64,000 nt of DNA, taken from the NCBI GenBank assembly GCA_036504075.1, contig DASXVX010000008.1, forward strand, positions 4,561 through 68,560, given 5' to 3'. Shown one piece after another: positions 8,222 to 16,821 of this stretch. The notes under the pieces are model-generated. The model saw nothing but the letters and a program-made list of their open reading frames with translations. It did no database searches and was not told the origin of the DNA. The DNA comes from DASXVX01 sp036504075. Its GTDB lineage: Bacteria > Bacillota > Sulfobacillia > Symbiobacteriales > Symbiobacteriaceae. A program made the position numbers and the translations under genes. Within the stretch, counting starts at the first letter, position 1. Each line of letters opens with the position of its first letter.

Positions 8222-8377
8222 GGATTGGCCGCAGATTTCGCGGATGACGCAGATTCTAAATACAATCGCAGATGGGTTTAGCTGATTCTCTTTTCCAGAT
8301 ACGATTATGTTTATATTTATAGCCTTTATCCGTTTCGGAAATCTGCGTAATCTGCGTCATCTGCGGCCAGATAAATC
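8222..8377. repeat. Imperfect inverted repeat built of GCAGAT units
   Basis: The left arm carries GCAGAT at 8231, 8249 and 8268; the right arm carries the reverse complement ATCTGC at 8341, about 8350 and 8359. GATGACGCAGATT (8243-8255) matches 8349-8361 perfectly as an inverted copy, and GGCCGCAGAT (8227-8236) matches 8359-8368. The AT-rich middle (8276-8335) has no frame of note. The element fills the gap between two converging terminators and resembles dispersed intergenic palindromic repeats. Confidence 0.75.
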
Positions 8378-8409
8378 CCCCCGGAATACCCCCCAAAGAC
8401 CCAACCCAC

Positions 8410-8439
8410 AAAAAAGCAGCCGGGGAAAACCCCGGCTGC
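8410..8439 (-). terminator. Intrinsic terminator of the EF-G paralogue
   Basis: On the minus strand GCAGCCGGGG and CCCCGGCTGC close a TTTT loop and are followed by TTTTTTG. Textbook form. Confidence 0.92.
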
Positions 8440-8464
8440 CTGCGTGTTGAACCTATGCCAGAGG

Positions 8465-10555
8465 CTAGCCCTCCGCCTCTTCCTTCCGGGCTGCAGCCGC
8501 CGCGTCGATGAGCGGCTTCGCGACGATGGCCGGAACCTCTTCGTAGTGGTCGAAGTCCATGGCGAATTCGCCACGGCCCTGGGTCATGGAGCGGACGTCG
8601 ATCGCGTACCGATGCAGTTCGGCCATGGGCGCCATCGCCTTGACGACCTGGTAGCCGTCTCCGGTGGGCTCCATGCCGCTGATGCGGCCGCGCTTCTTGT
8701 TCAGGTCGCCCATGATGTCGCCCATGTAGGAGTCCGGCACCCGGACCTCCAGCTTCATGATGGGCTCCAGGAGGATGGGCTTGGCGTTCACGAAGGCGTT
8801 CTTGAAAGCCGTACGGGCGGCAATCTTGAAGGCCATTTCCGAAGAGTCGACGTCATGGTAGGAGCCGTCCAGCAACGTGCAGCGGATGGCCCGAACCGGA
8901 TACCCGGCCAGAACGCCTTCGGCCATGGATTCCTGGACGCCCTTGTCGACGGCCGGCCGGAAGTTCAGCGGAATGGCACCGGCGAAAATCTTGTCGACAA
9001 ACTCGTAATCGCCTTCGGGCAGCGGCTCGATTTCGATTTTGCAGTGGCCGTACTGGCCACGGCCGCCGGACTGCTTCTTGTGCTTATACTCGGCCTGCGC
9101 CTTGCCCCGGATGGTCTCCTTGTAGGCCAGCTTGGGCTCCGAGGTCGAAGAGTCGACGCCGAACTTCCGCTTCAGGCGGTCGACCATGACATCCACATGG
9201 GACTCGCCCAGGCCGGAGATGATGGTCTCGGCGGTGGTCGGGTCACGATGCACGCTGAAGGTCTGGTCTTCCTCAGCGAGGCGGTGCAGGCCGGAACCGA
9301 TCTTGTCTTCGTCGCCCTTGGCCTTCGGATGAACGGCCACAGAGAAGACCGGCGTGGGGAACTCGACGCCTTCGAGCACGATCGGCTTCGCTTCGTCCGT
9401 CAGGGTGTCGTTGGTGTGCGTCACGTTCAGCTTCGCCACTGCGACGATGTCGCCAGGACCCGCTTCCGTGATCGGCTCCGTACCCTTGCCCTTCGGGATG
9501 AACATGTGGGCCAGCTTTTCAGACTTGCTCTTGGCCACGTTATAAACCGCCTGGTCGTTCTTCACGACGCCCGTCATGACCCGCATGATCGTCATGCGGC
9601 CCACGAACGGGTCGGCGGTGGTCTTGAAGACGAGGGCGCTGAACGGCGCCGATTCGTCGATCTTTCGAGTGACAGGTTCGCCATTCAGATCGGTGCCGGT
9701 GATCTCGCCGGCGACCTGCGGCGAAGGCAGGTATTCGGTGATCGCATCCAGCAGCAGCGCGGTGCCGAAGTTCTTGGCGGCGGCCATCACAAACACGGGA
9801 ATGACGTTCCCCCTGGCGATGCCGGCCTTCAGGCCCGCTACCAGTTCCTCGTCCGACAGCGCTCCTTCTTCGAGGAACTTCATGGTCAGTTCGTCGTCCG
9901 CTTCGGCCGCCAGTTCGGCGAGCTTTTCGCGGATCTCATCCACCTGGCCCTTGAGCGAACCGGGAATCTCGGTCTCCTTGACTTCCTTGCCGGCGAACGA
10001 GTACGCCTTCTGGTTGACGACGTCCACGATGCCCTTGAAGTCAGCCTGCGCCCCGATGGGCAACTGCATGGCGACCACGGAGCGACCGAAGGAATGCTCC
10101 AGCGAAGCCAGGGCCTTGGCGAAATTGGCGTTTTCACGGTCCATCTTGTTGACCACGACGGCCCGGGCGACACCCTGCTTCAAGGCGTGCTTGTAAACGA
10201 GTTCGGTGCCGACTTCAACCCCGGCGACGGCGTCCACCAGAACGACCGCGGTCTCGGCGACGCGCAGGGCGGCCTTCACTTCGCCGACGAAGTCGAAGTA
10301 TCCCGGCGTGTCCAGGATGTTGATCTTGTGGCCCTTCCACTCCAGCGGGGCGATGCCCATCGAAATCGAGACCTTGCGCCGGATTTCTTCCGGGTCAAAG
10401 TCCATGACACTGTTGCCGTCATCCACCCGGCCCAGACGATCTGTTCCCCCGGCGGTGAAGAGCATCGCTTCGGCCAGCGACGTCTTTCCGGCACCGCCGT
10501 GGGCAATTAGGGCCAGGTTACGCACCTTCTCGACCGCAAATCTTTTCAACTCCAT
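8465..10555 (-). CDS. Elongation factor G-like GTPase (EF-G paralogue)
   Basis: A 696-residue translational GTPase with the five-domain EF-G layout: G domain (residues 1-275; P loop AHGGAGKTSLAEA, DTPGYFDF, NKMDREN), domain II, and the domains III-V ending with the EF-G C-terminal fold. The P loop reads GGAGKT where canonical EF-G has IDAGKT, and the protein lacks the usual str operon context, so it belongs to the paralogous EF-G-like group of Gram-positive bacteria rather than to main FusA. The start has GAGGAGG in front. It may act in ribosome translocation or recycling; which one is not shown. Confidence 0.88.
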   Translation of the reverse strand: MELKRFAVEKVRNLALIAHGGAGKTSLAEAMLFTAGGTDRLGRVDDGNSVMDFDPEEIRRKVSISMGIAPLEWKGHKINILDTPGYFDFVGEVKAALRVAETAVVLVDAVAGVEVGTELVYKHALKQGVARAVVVNKMDRENANFAKALASLEHSFGRSVVAMQLPIGAQADFKGIVDVVNQKAYSFAGKEVKETEIPGSLKGQVDEIREKLAELAAEADDELTMKFLEEGALSDEELVAGLKAGIARGNVIPVFVMAAAKNFGTALLLDAITEYLPSPQVAGEITGTDLNGEPVTRKIDESAPFSALVFKTTADPFVGRMTIMRVMTGVVKNDQAVYNVAKSKSEKLAHMFIPKGKGTEPITEAGPGDIVAVAKLNVTHTNDTLTDEAKPIVLEGVEFPTPVFSVAVHPKAKGDEDKIGSGLHRLAEEDQTFSVHRDPTTAETIISGLGESHVDVMVDRLKRKFGVDSSTSEPKLAYKETIRGKAQAEYKHKKQSGGRGQYGHCKIEIEPLPEGDYEFVDKIFAGAIPLNFRPAVDKGVQESMAEGVLAGYPVRAIRCTLLDGSYHDVDSSEMAFKIAARTAFKNAFVNAKPILLEPIMKLEVRVPDSYMGDIMGDLNKKRGRISGMEPTGDGYQVVKAMAPMAELHRYAIDVRSMTQGRGEFAMDFDHYEEVPAIVAKPLIDAAAAARKEEAEG

Positions 10556-10806
10556 CTCCTCCTCAACGGTTTGATGGAACCGCTCATTGCGCCGGGAACC
10601 CCAAAGGCACGGTCAGATGAAAAAAGGCTGCTGCAGGGGTCCAAAACGGCGCACCACCGCGATCGGCGATGCGCTCCCGGCCGGTCCAGCCGCAATATTG
10701 GCGGACTCTCGAACATTTCCGGACGGCATATTTCGACTCCAGAGAAGACAACTCCTTCACGGCCCCGCAATCTTGTCCGAAAGGGCTATCGGGGGTGTAA
10801 GGTGCG

Positions 10807-12018
10807 TCACTCCTTGTCTGCAGGCTTCAATGCCGCTTCCGTGTAACTATTGGCGGCATTCCAGAGCAGAAATTCCTTGAAGCCGGCGTCGTACGTCGCC
10901 TGGATCTGGTCCCGGACTTCCTTGACTCCGTACGGATAGCCCCAGGAGAAGTCCTGCAGCCAGGGCCGCATGGTCACCTTGTCGGTCTGCCCGGCTTTGG
11001 CCCAGCGGTCTTTGGCGTCGAGCATCGACCGGTAGACCGTCTGATACGGCATGGCGTTGGGATTGCTGAGGCCCAGGTTGCCGGAGATGTAATGGCTCGG
11101 GTAGACCATGGGCGAAAGGTAATCCACCGCGCCGGACAGCTCTTCCAGGTGCTGCCCGATACCCATGTCATCGCTGGCCGTGGTCACCAGGCCGAAGGCG
11201 TCGGCGCTGACCCAAACCCCGTAGGGGCGCAATTCCTTGCGGGCGTATGCCAGAAAGTCGGCAATAACCTGGGCCTTCGCCCGGCTGTCCTGACCCGGGT
11301 AAACAATCTGGCTCAGGTCGCCGTCGGTCGGGAAACGCACGTAGTCAAACTGAATCTCGTCGAAGCCGGCCAATGCCGCACCGCGGGCGATGTCGACAAT
11401 GTAGTCCCAGGCGCCCCGATGATAGGGGTTCAGCCAGGGCACGCCGTTGTAGTCCCGCCAAATCCCGCCGCCGGTCCTGGCCACCGCGAGGTCCGGACGG
11501 TACTTTGGCACGAAGGAGTCCTTAAAGGTCACCACGCGGGCAATGCCATACACATGCTTCGCCTTGAGTTGGCTGGTGAAGGCATTGAGGTCTTTCAGGT
11601 CCGGGCTGACGGAGCCGGCCGCCTTGGCAATGGGCTGATCCGTCTCGTAGGTAATATTTCCCCAATCGTCCTTTACATTCACAACCAGGGCGTTCAGTTC
11701 CGTCCGGTCGATGAGGCCGAGCAGTTCGTTCAGCTTGGCCGGATTAGCCGCCGAGTACGACGTGGCGTAAATGCCCTTCACGGTCACCCGCGGGGGCACC
11801 AGTTTTGCTTCCGTGGCGGCCCACCCCTGGCGAATCTGATCCATGGACACGAACGCCGACACCGGACCGGGCTGGTACGTATACGGCTTGGCGCTTTCCC
11901 TGGCTCCAGCCATGGCGGCAGGCCGGGAGCACCCGGCCAGCAGCAGTGCCAGCACAGCGGCCGCAAGCAGCCGACGGGAGCGGTCTTCGACCTTCAGGGA
12001 ACAGTCGTTTATCTGCAT
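10807..12018 (-). CDS. Lipoprotein with putative glycoside hydrolase domain (DUF4015 type)
   Basis: The start at 12018 follows GGAGGG. A basic N-terminus leads into LLAAAVLALLLAGC, a lipoprotein signal with lipobox near residue 30, so the protein is expected outside the membrane. The remaining 370 residues match the TIM-barrel putative glycoside hydrolase family: KGIYATSYSA at the first strand, DEIQFDYVRFPTDG with conserved acidic residues near 225, VSADAFGLV and YLSPMVYPSHY. The family occurs in Firmicutes and is usually of unknown substrate, probably cell-wall or exopolysaccharide. No operon partner is visible. Confidence 0.82.
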   Translation of the reverse strand: MQINDCSLKVEDRSRRLLAAAVLALLLAGCSRPAAMAGARESAKPYTYQPGPVSAFVSMDQIRQGWAATEAKLVPPRVTVKGIYATSYSAANPAKLNELLGLIDRTELNALVVNVKDDWGNITYETDQPIAKAAGSVSPDLKDLNAFTSQLKAKHVYGIARVVTFKDSFVPKYRPDLAVARTGGGIWRDYNGVPWLNPYHRGAWDYIVDIARGAALAGFDEIQFDYVRFPTDGDLSQIVYPGQDSRAKAQVIADFLAYARKELRPYGVWVSADAFGLVTTASDDMGIGQHLEELSGAVDYLSPMVYPSHYISGNLGLSNPNAMPYQTVYRSMLDAKDRWAKAGQTDKVTMRPWLQDFSWGYPYGVKEVRDQIQATYDAGFKEFLLWNAANSYTEAALKPADKE

Positions 12019-12069
12019 GGGTCCAAACCCTCCGGAATGCCAAGATTCAACAAGTACCGGCAACGATCA

Positions 12070-13647
12070 TTACAGTTCGCCAAAAACCAGATGCCCGCCT
12101 ACGACGGTCGCCAGTGGGCGGACGGCCCGGAGCACGTCTTCGGCACCGGACGAGAGATCATGGCTCAGAACGACAAAATCCGCCAGTTTTCCGACCGAGA
12201 TGGAGCCTTTCAGCCGCTCCTCCCCGGAGGCGTAGGCGGCGCCCAGGGTGAAGCCATGGAGCGCCTCGGCCAGCGTGAGCCGCTGTTCCGGATACCACGG
12301 GTCCGACTCCGGCTCATCCAGCCGCTTCCGCCAGACGGCGGCGTAAATGCCGGCCAGCGGGTCGAGAATCTCCACCGGCACGTCCGAACCGAAAGCCAGC
12401 CGGGCGCCGGAGTTTAGCAGGCTCTTGAAGGCGTAGGCCAGGCGGCCCCGCCGGCCCCAGTGCTTGTCGGCGATGTAGCGGTCGGACGGCGCATGGCTCG
12501 GTTGGACCGAGGCGATGATGCCCAACGAGGCAAACCGCGGCAAATCCTCCGGGGTGAGCAGTTGGGCATGCTCGATCCGGTGGCGCAGTCCCTTCTCCCG
12601 AGACTGGGCGTGAACTTTTTCGATGGCGTTCAGGACAATGCGATTGGCGGCATCCCCGATGGCGTGGACCGCTACTGCCAAATCGTGCCGGACAGCGCGG
12701 GCGACCAGGTCATCCAACTCTTCAGGAGTATGCGTGGGCACCCCCAGGTATCCCGGGCGCCCCGCAAAGGGCTCCAGCATGTGGGCCGTCTGGGAGCCGA
12801 GGGAGCCGTCGGCGAAGAGCTTCAGGCAGCCCACCCGCAGCCACTCATTGCCGAACCCGGTGGTGAGTCCCGCCCCGGCGGCGTGGTCCAGCGCCGATTC
12901 CTGCACCTGCTTGAAGACCCGCAGCGTCAGCTCGCCTCGACCCAGGAGCGTCTGCAGGGCATGGAAGCAGTCGGCCGGGTCCATGTCGTGCACACCGGTC
13001 ACGCCCACGGCGTGGGCGGCCCGGACGCCCCGGCGCAAGGCCTCCGCGTATTCGGCCTGGCTGCGGCCGGGCACCACGGCCCGGATGAGTTCCTGGGCGT
13101 TCTCCTTGAAGATGCCGGTGGGCTCCCCGTGCTCGTCCCGCTCGAACGTCCCGCCCACGGGGCAGTCCGTGCCCGCGGTCACGCCCGCCAGGCGCATCGC
13201 CTGGGAGTTGACCCAAACGGTGTGGCCGTCCTTGCTGCCGATGATTACCGGGTGGTCCGGCGCCACGCCGTCCAGGTCGAAACGGCTTGGCCACCGGTCC
13301 CAGGTGTTCGCGTTAAAGCCATACCCCCTGATCCAGGCGCCCGGCGGCAAATCGGCGGTCCGTGCTCGCACCTGCGAGAGCGCGGCCTCCAGGGTGCGGA
13401 CGCCCTCCAGGTTAACGTCGGTCAGTCCGAAGCTGAACCAGGAGAAATGGGTGTGGGCGTCGATGAGACCAGGCAGCACGGTCCGGCCATGCAAATCTAC
13501 CGTCCGGTCGCCCGCTCCGATGAGTCCCGTAAGTTCGTGCCCGGCGCCCACGGCCAGGAACCGGCCGTCTTCGACCACAAAGGCCGCCGCGTGGGGCAGC
13601 GTTGGATCGACCGTTAAAACCCGGCCGTTCCGATAGAGTGTACGCAT
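12070..13647 (-). CDS. Amidohydrolase family protein (YtcJ-like)
   Basis: A 525-residue metal-dependent hydrolase of the amidohydrolase_3 family. The N-terminal beta-sandwich residues lead to GLIDAHTHFSW near residue 63 with the metal-binding HxH. Later metal ligands appear in AVAVHAIGD and HRIEHAQLL (near 325 and 360) and the catalytic Asp in LAFGSDVPVE near 420. Substrate is unknown; relatives act on N-substituted formamides and similar amides. It lies 51 bases upstream of the lipoprotein gene and may share its transcript. Confidence 0.88.
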   Translation of the reverse strand: MRTLYRNGRVLTVDPTLPHAAAFVVEDGRFLAVGAGHELTGLIGAGDRTVDLHGRTVLPGLIDAHTHFSWFSFGLTDVNLEGVRTLEAALSQVRARTADLPPGAWIRGYGFNANTWDRWPSRFDLDGVAPDHPVIIGSKDGHTVWVNSQAMRLAGVTAGTDCPVGGTFERDEHGEPTGIFKENAQELIRAVVPGRSQAEYAEALRRGVRAAHAVGVTGVHDMDPADCFHALQTLLGRGELTLRVFKQVQESALDHAAGAGLTTGFGNEWLRVGCLKLFADGSLGSQTAHMLEPFAGRPGYLGVPTHTPEELDDLVARAVRHDLAVAVHAIGDAANRIVLNAIEKVHAQSREKGLRHRIEHAQLLTPEDLPRFASLGIIASVQPSHAPSDRYIADKHWGRRGRLAYAFKSLLNSGARLAFGSDVPVEILDPLAGIYAAVWRKRLDEPESDPWYPEQRLTLAEALHGFTLGAAYASGEERLKGSISVGKLADFVVLSHDLSSGAEDVLRAVRPLATVVGGHLVFGEL

Positions 13648-13692
13648 TCCTGTCGTCCCCTTTCGCGTAGACTATCCCTGAGGTGATGCAGC

Positions 13693-13899
13693 ATGGACCA
13701 TCAGCGTGGGACCGATCCGACCCCGCAGGGACGTACGCCGCATTTCGTCCACCATCCGAAATTGAGCCCGCCCGCGGGCTTCGAAGAGGGCAAGTATGAG
13801 AACAGCGCCCCCGGACCCGCGGTCAAGGAAGATGGGGTCTACTTCTTCGGCTATAAGCGGGATGAAGCTTACCAGCCCGAGTCCGCCAAGGAACTGTAA
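13693..13899 (+). CDS. Small hydrophilic orphan protein (68 aa)
   Basis: No family recognised. The ATG follows GAGGTGATG at correct distance and a hairpin lies just after the stop. The protein is His/Pro-rich at the front (TPHFVHHPKLSPP) and ends in an acidic, aromatic part (GVYFFGYKRDEAYQPE). It has no signal or membrane segment. Its size, Gly/Pro content and solitary setting resemble the 84-aa and 81-aa genes in this window, though the sequences do not align obviously. Confidence 0.65.
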   Translation: MDHQRGTDPTPQGRTPHFVHHPKLSPPAGFEEGKYENSAPGPAVKEDGVYFFGYKRDEAYQPESAKEL

Positions 13900-13921
13900 G
13901 CCTGACGGAGCTGCCACCTGT

Positions 13922-13950
13922 GAGTCCGGCGAAACCCGCCGGGCTCTTGC
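13922..13950 (+). terminator. Hairpin terminator after the 68-aa gene
   Basis: GAGTCCGGCG pairs with CGCCGGGCTC apart from one mismatch, followed by TTGCTTTAT. Confidence 0.6.
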
Positions 13951-13990
13951 TTTATGCCCGCCGCCCGGCTGCTTTTTCCCGCCGCCGGGC

Positions 13991-14650
13991 CTAGCGCCCC
14001 AGGACGAGCGCTACGAGGTCCGCGGGCCGCTCCAGCCAGTAGTGCGGCCGGGATTCCTGGTCCAGCGTCTGCCGGTCTTGTACGGTCCAGCCTACGGCCG
14101 CCGTGCGCAACCCGGCGTTATGCCCACACAGGATGTCATACTTGCTGTCGCCCACCATGAGCACGTCCGGACCCGGCTGCACGGCCAGCCGCTGCAGGGC
14201 CAGCAGCGCCGGCTCCGCTTCCGGCTTGTGCACCGTGGTCTCATCCATGCCGACTACCGCGGCGAAGTACTGCTCCAGCCCGCTGACCCGCAGGCCCCGC
14301 CGGGCCATGTCCGACCGCTTGGAGGTCACGATCCCCAGCAGTACTCCGGCCGCGTGCAGCTCCGCCACGGCTTCGGGGACGCCCGGAAACTGCCGGATCA
14401 GCCGGTCGTGATTCGCGACGTTGTACGTCCGGTAGAAATCGACCAGTTCCTGCCCCCGCCCCGGGCCGAAATAGTCCATGGTGGCAGGCAGCGGCTCCCC
14501 GAAATGCGGGAAAATCTCTGCCGCCGGCACCTCCCGCCCCAGGTTCTCCCGGAAGGTATGCTGAAAGCAGGTCACAATCAAATGGTTTGTGTCAATCAAA
14601 GTCCCGTCCAGATCGAACAGGACTACCCGGAACGCCGGTTTGGTCAACAT
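13991..14650 (-). CDS. HAD-superfamily phosphatase (PpaX/phosphoglycolate phosphatase-like)
   Basis: A 219-residue HAD hydrolase. Motif I FDLDGTLIDT sits at about residues 12-21, motif II Thr/Ser in GIVTSKRSD near 108, the Lys of HKPEAEP near 140 and motif IV VGDSKYD near 165. The helical cap between motifs I and II is of subclass IA. The overall pattern fits the PpaX pyrophosphatase/phosphoglycolate phosphatase group. The ATG at 14650 (MLTKPAF) is chosen; a GTG two codons upstream is possible. Confidence 0.85.
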   Translation of the reverse strand: MLTKPAFRVVLFDLDGTLIDTNHLIVTCFQHTFRENLGREVPAAEIFPHFGEPLPATMDYFGPGRGQELVDFYRTYNVANHDRLIRQFPGVPEAVAELHAAGVLLGIVTSKRSDMARRGLRVSGLEQYFAAVVGMDETTVHKPEAEPALLALQRLAVQPGPDVLMVGDSKYDILCGHNAGLRTAAVGWTVQDRQTLDQESRPHYWLERPADLVALVLGR

Positions 14651-14732
14651 TAACACCTACACGTTTTATACTGAAAGACAACACCTCTGATCTTCTCTAT
14701 ACGAATATAGATACCCTGTCGGAGCAAGCAGG

Positions 14733-14750
14733 TTTTGCCTCGCGGCAAAA
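14733..14750 (+). promoter_or_regulatory. Hairpin in the leader of the membrane hydrolase gene
   Basis: TTTTGCC-TCGC-GGCAAAA is a perfect 7-bp hairpin nested between GCAGG and CCTGC, about 50 bases before the start codon. It matches no riboswitch I can name. Confidence 0.3.
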
Positions 14751-14800
14751 AGGCCCACCCTCTCCGCCTGCCGAAGTGCAGTGACGGAGGAGGTGTACCC

Positions 14801-15556
14801 ATGGCTCAGGTTGGGATACACGCACTCACCGGACTGGTGTTGGGCGAAGCCTTGTTGAGCGGGTCCGTCCCGAGCCGTACCCGACAGCGGGCGCTCATAT
14901 TCGGCTACGTGCTGGGCAACATTGTGCCCGACCTGGATTACCTGGCCGCCGTCGGTGCGTACCCGGTGAGCCATACCCTGGCACTGCACCTGCATCGCGG
15001 CTTCTCACACAGCCTGTTGGCGGCGCTGGCGTTGCTGGTCGGTTTCTTCGTCTCCTCGTGGCTCATGGACGACCCGTACTTGCGCTACCTGGGTTATGGC
15101 CTGGCGGCCGGCGTGGCCACCCATATGGCCCTGGACATCTTCGTCTGGTTCGCGCCGGTGGACGTTTTCTGGCCGGCCAGCGAGTTCGGCATCATTCCGC
15201 CGGTAAACCTCTGGTGGTGGTACAACGCGCCGGTGCTGGTCGGCAGACTGCTGGGGGCATTCGAGTTCGGCGCTTTCGGCCTGTACTACGACCACCTGGC
15301 GAAGCTGGCCATCTCTTACCGGACCGACCTGGATGCGGTGGCATCCCTGGAGCGCATGGCCACCGTCTGCTGGATTACCTGGGCCGTGCTGTCGGCCCTG
15401 TCGCTCGACGTGAAGGCCGACACGTACGATATCTGGTTTTACATCCCCATGGGTCTCATTTTCATGCCCTCCTGCCTGTACCTCACCTGGCGATGCCAGG
15501 CGACCATCGAGCAAGTGGGCCTGGTTGGCGCTCCGCTGGGCGACGACGACGAATAG
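14801..15556 (+). CDS. Membrane-bound metal-dependent hydrolase (YdjM/DUF457-like)
   Basis: A 251-residue integral membrane protein with four to five hydrophobic segments. It begins MAQVGIHALTGLVLGEALL after ACGGAGGAGG and contains NIVPDLDYL and LHRGFSHSLL in the first 75 residues, the conserved Asp and His residues of the YdjM-like membrane hydrolase family. Such proteins are thought to hydrolyse membrane-associated substrates but few are characterised. Its 3' end faces the ferredoxin gene across a shared terminator. Confidence 0.7.
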   Translation: MAQVGIHALTGLVLGEALLSGSVPSRTRQRALIFGYVLGNIVPDLDYLAAVGAYPVSHTLALHLHRGFSHSLLAALALLVGFFVSSWLMDDPYLRYLGYGLAAGVATHMALDIFVWFAPVDVFWPASEFGIIPPVNLWWWYNAPVLVGRLLGAFEFGAFGLYYDHLAKLAISYRTDLDAVASLERMATVCWITWAVLSALSLDVKADTYDIWFYIPMGLIFMPSCLYLTWRCQATIEQVGLVGAPLGDDDE

Positions 15557-15564
15557 CCCGAGCC

Positions 15565-15634
15565 GCGGCCAACCTCGGCGGCCAACCTCGGCGGCCAACC
15601 TCCGGTTGCCGCGGGTTGCCGCGGGTTGCCCGCG
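15565..15634. repeat. Short tandem repeats, 13-bp and 10-bp units
   Basis: GCGGCCAACCTCG is present three times back to back (15565-15603, last base changed), followed by GGTTGCCGCG twice and a variant (15605-15634). The second unit is close to the reverse complement of the first, so the block can fold on itself. Confidence 0.8.
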
Positions 15635-15635
15635 A

Positions 15636-15672
15636 AAGAGGAGCGAACCCCTGGGGGGCTCGCTCCTCTTTT
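15636..15672. terminator. Bidirectional terminator between converging genes
   Basis: AAGAGGAGCGA pairs with TCGCTCCTCTT; TTTT follows on the plus strand. It serves the membrane hydrolase gene and the ferredoxin gene. Confidence 0.8.
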
Positions 15673-15686
15673 GATTTGACCTCGAA

Positions 15687-16136
15687 TCAGGCCCGGCCTT
15701 CCTGAGCGGCGATCGGATGGAGTTCGCCCGGCGGCACCACGATAATGGCGCCCTTCGCGCAGACCTCTTCGCACTCCTTACACCCCACGCAGGCGTTCGG
15801 CCGCGTCAGGACCGCCGTGCCGAAGAACTGGCCTTCGCCCGCCAGCTCCAGACAGTCGAACGGGCAAATCTCCACGCAAAAGTCGCAACCCGTGCACGAA
15901 GCGGGATCGATGACCGGCTTCGGCCAATCGGCCCGCTTGGGAATCCGGGGCTTGTAGACGCCAAACTCGTCGGCAATGGCCAGAACCGGGCAAGACCGCA
16001 CGCAAGCGTCGCAGTCAATGCAAAGCTTGGGGTCAATATAATGAAGCAGCTTCCGCTCGCCGCTGATGGCCTCTGTCGGGCAGACCGTGACGCAAGCGGT
16101 ACAGCCGATACACTTATCATCAATAAAGTGAGACAT
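15687..16136 (-). CDS. Ferredoxin-like protein with four [4Fe-4S] motifs
   Basis: A 149-residue soluble electron carrier with four complete cluster motifs of the form CxxCxxCxxxC: CIGCTACVTVCP (near residue 9), CIDCDACVRSCP (near 39), CTGCDFCVEICP (near 81) and CVGCKECEEVCA (near 115). The duplicated two-cluster pattern resembles polyferredoxin subunits of oxidoreductases. It is followed downstream by no catalytic subunit; upstream lies the NERD-like gene and the quinol oxidase block, so a role in low-potential electron supply is inferred only. Confidence 0.88.
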   Translation of the reverse strand: MSHFIDDKCIGCTACVTVCPTEAISGERKLLHYIDPKLCIDCDACVRSCPVLAIADEFGVYKPRIPKRADWPKPVIDPASCTGCDFCVEICPFDCLELAGEGQFFGTAVLTRPNACVGCKECEEVCAKGAIIVVPPGELHPIAAQEGRA

Positions 16137-16167
16137 TGCCTATCCCCCTTCGTTTGCCGATTCGAGC

Positions 16168-16806
16168 CTAAGCGCCGAGACGACGCAGCAGCCGGGTCAA
16201 TTGAATGCGGTCCTGCTCACTCAGCAGCGGGCGTTCCCACAGGGAGCGCACGTGAGCGGCCAGCTGGTCGGCGTTGAGCACCGTGACGCCGGCCACCGTG
16301 TACGCCGCGGTGGCCGGCCGCCGGGTCAGCACCACGATCGGCCGGGACGGCAAGTCGTGGACCGAGTCCCCCAGCGGCCCCTTGACCTCGGGCGCCGCCT
16401 CCCCGAGGCGGTCCCGCAGCCAATCTACAGTATTCTGCGCCCGCCCACGGGCTGCTGCCACCGCAGCGGCAGCCCGTTTCTTGGACCAGTTGCCCGGCGT
16501 TTCATCCACACAGACCGCCGCCATGCCACCGGGTCCTACGACCAGGTAGTCCGGACGCCCGCCGCCCCGGGAGTACCAGTCGGTCAACACGCAATCCGGC
16601 TCCAGCGACTTCAGCGCCGCTTCGGTCTCTTTGAGTCCGGTCCGGCTCTGCCAGCGGATAGCCGCCATGGTCCCCAGAATGCCCAGCAAGAAAATCGCGA
16701 GGACGCCGAACATGTTCATGATTTTCGAACCCGACTGCTCTGCCGACCGGAAGAACGAGCCGGCCAGCAATGCGATGACGACCAGAGCGATGAGATAACG
16801 GCGCAT
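16168..16806 (-). CDS. Membrane-anchored protein with NERD-like domain
   Basis: A 212-residue protein with two N-terminal hydrophobic segments (about residues 3-18 and 31-49) and a cytosolic part that resembles a nuclease-related (NERD) fold: TEAALKSLEPDCVLTDWY, PDYLVVGPGGMAAVCVDE and later PIVVLTRRPA. The family assignment rests on pattern only. It lies 15 bases downstream of the cytochrome c gene, so it is probably in the same transcript. Confidence 0.5.
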   Translation of the reverse strand: MRRYLIALVVIALLAGSFFRSAEQSGSKIMNMFGVLAIFLLGILGTMAAIRWQSRTGLKETEAALKSLEPDCVLTDWYSRGGGRPDYLVVGPGGMAAVCVDETPGNWSKKRAAAAVAAARGRAQNTVDWLRDRLGEAAPEVKGPLGDSVHDLPSRPIVVLTRRPATAAYTVAGVTVLNADQLAAHVRSLWERPLLSEQDRIQLTRLLRRLGA

Positions 16807-16821
16807 GGTGTAGCCTCCGTT

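Noticed and set aside
10556..10806. Leader region of the EF-G paralogue considered as a riboswitch or T-box
   Set aside because: No T-box GGTGGNACCGCG motif or known aptamer was found; only scattered GC-rich hairpins.
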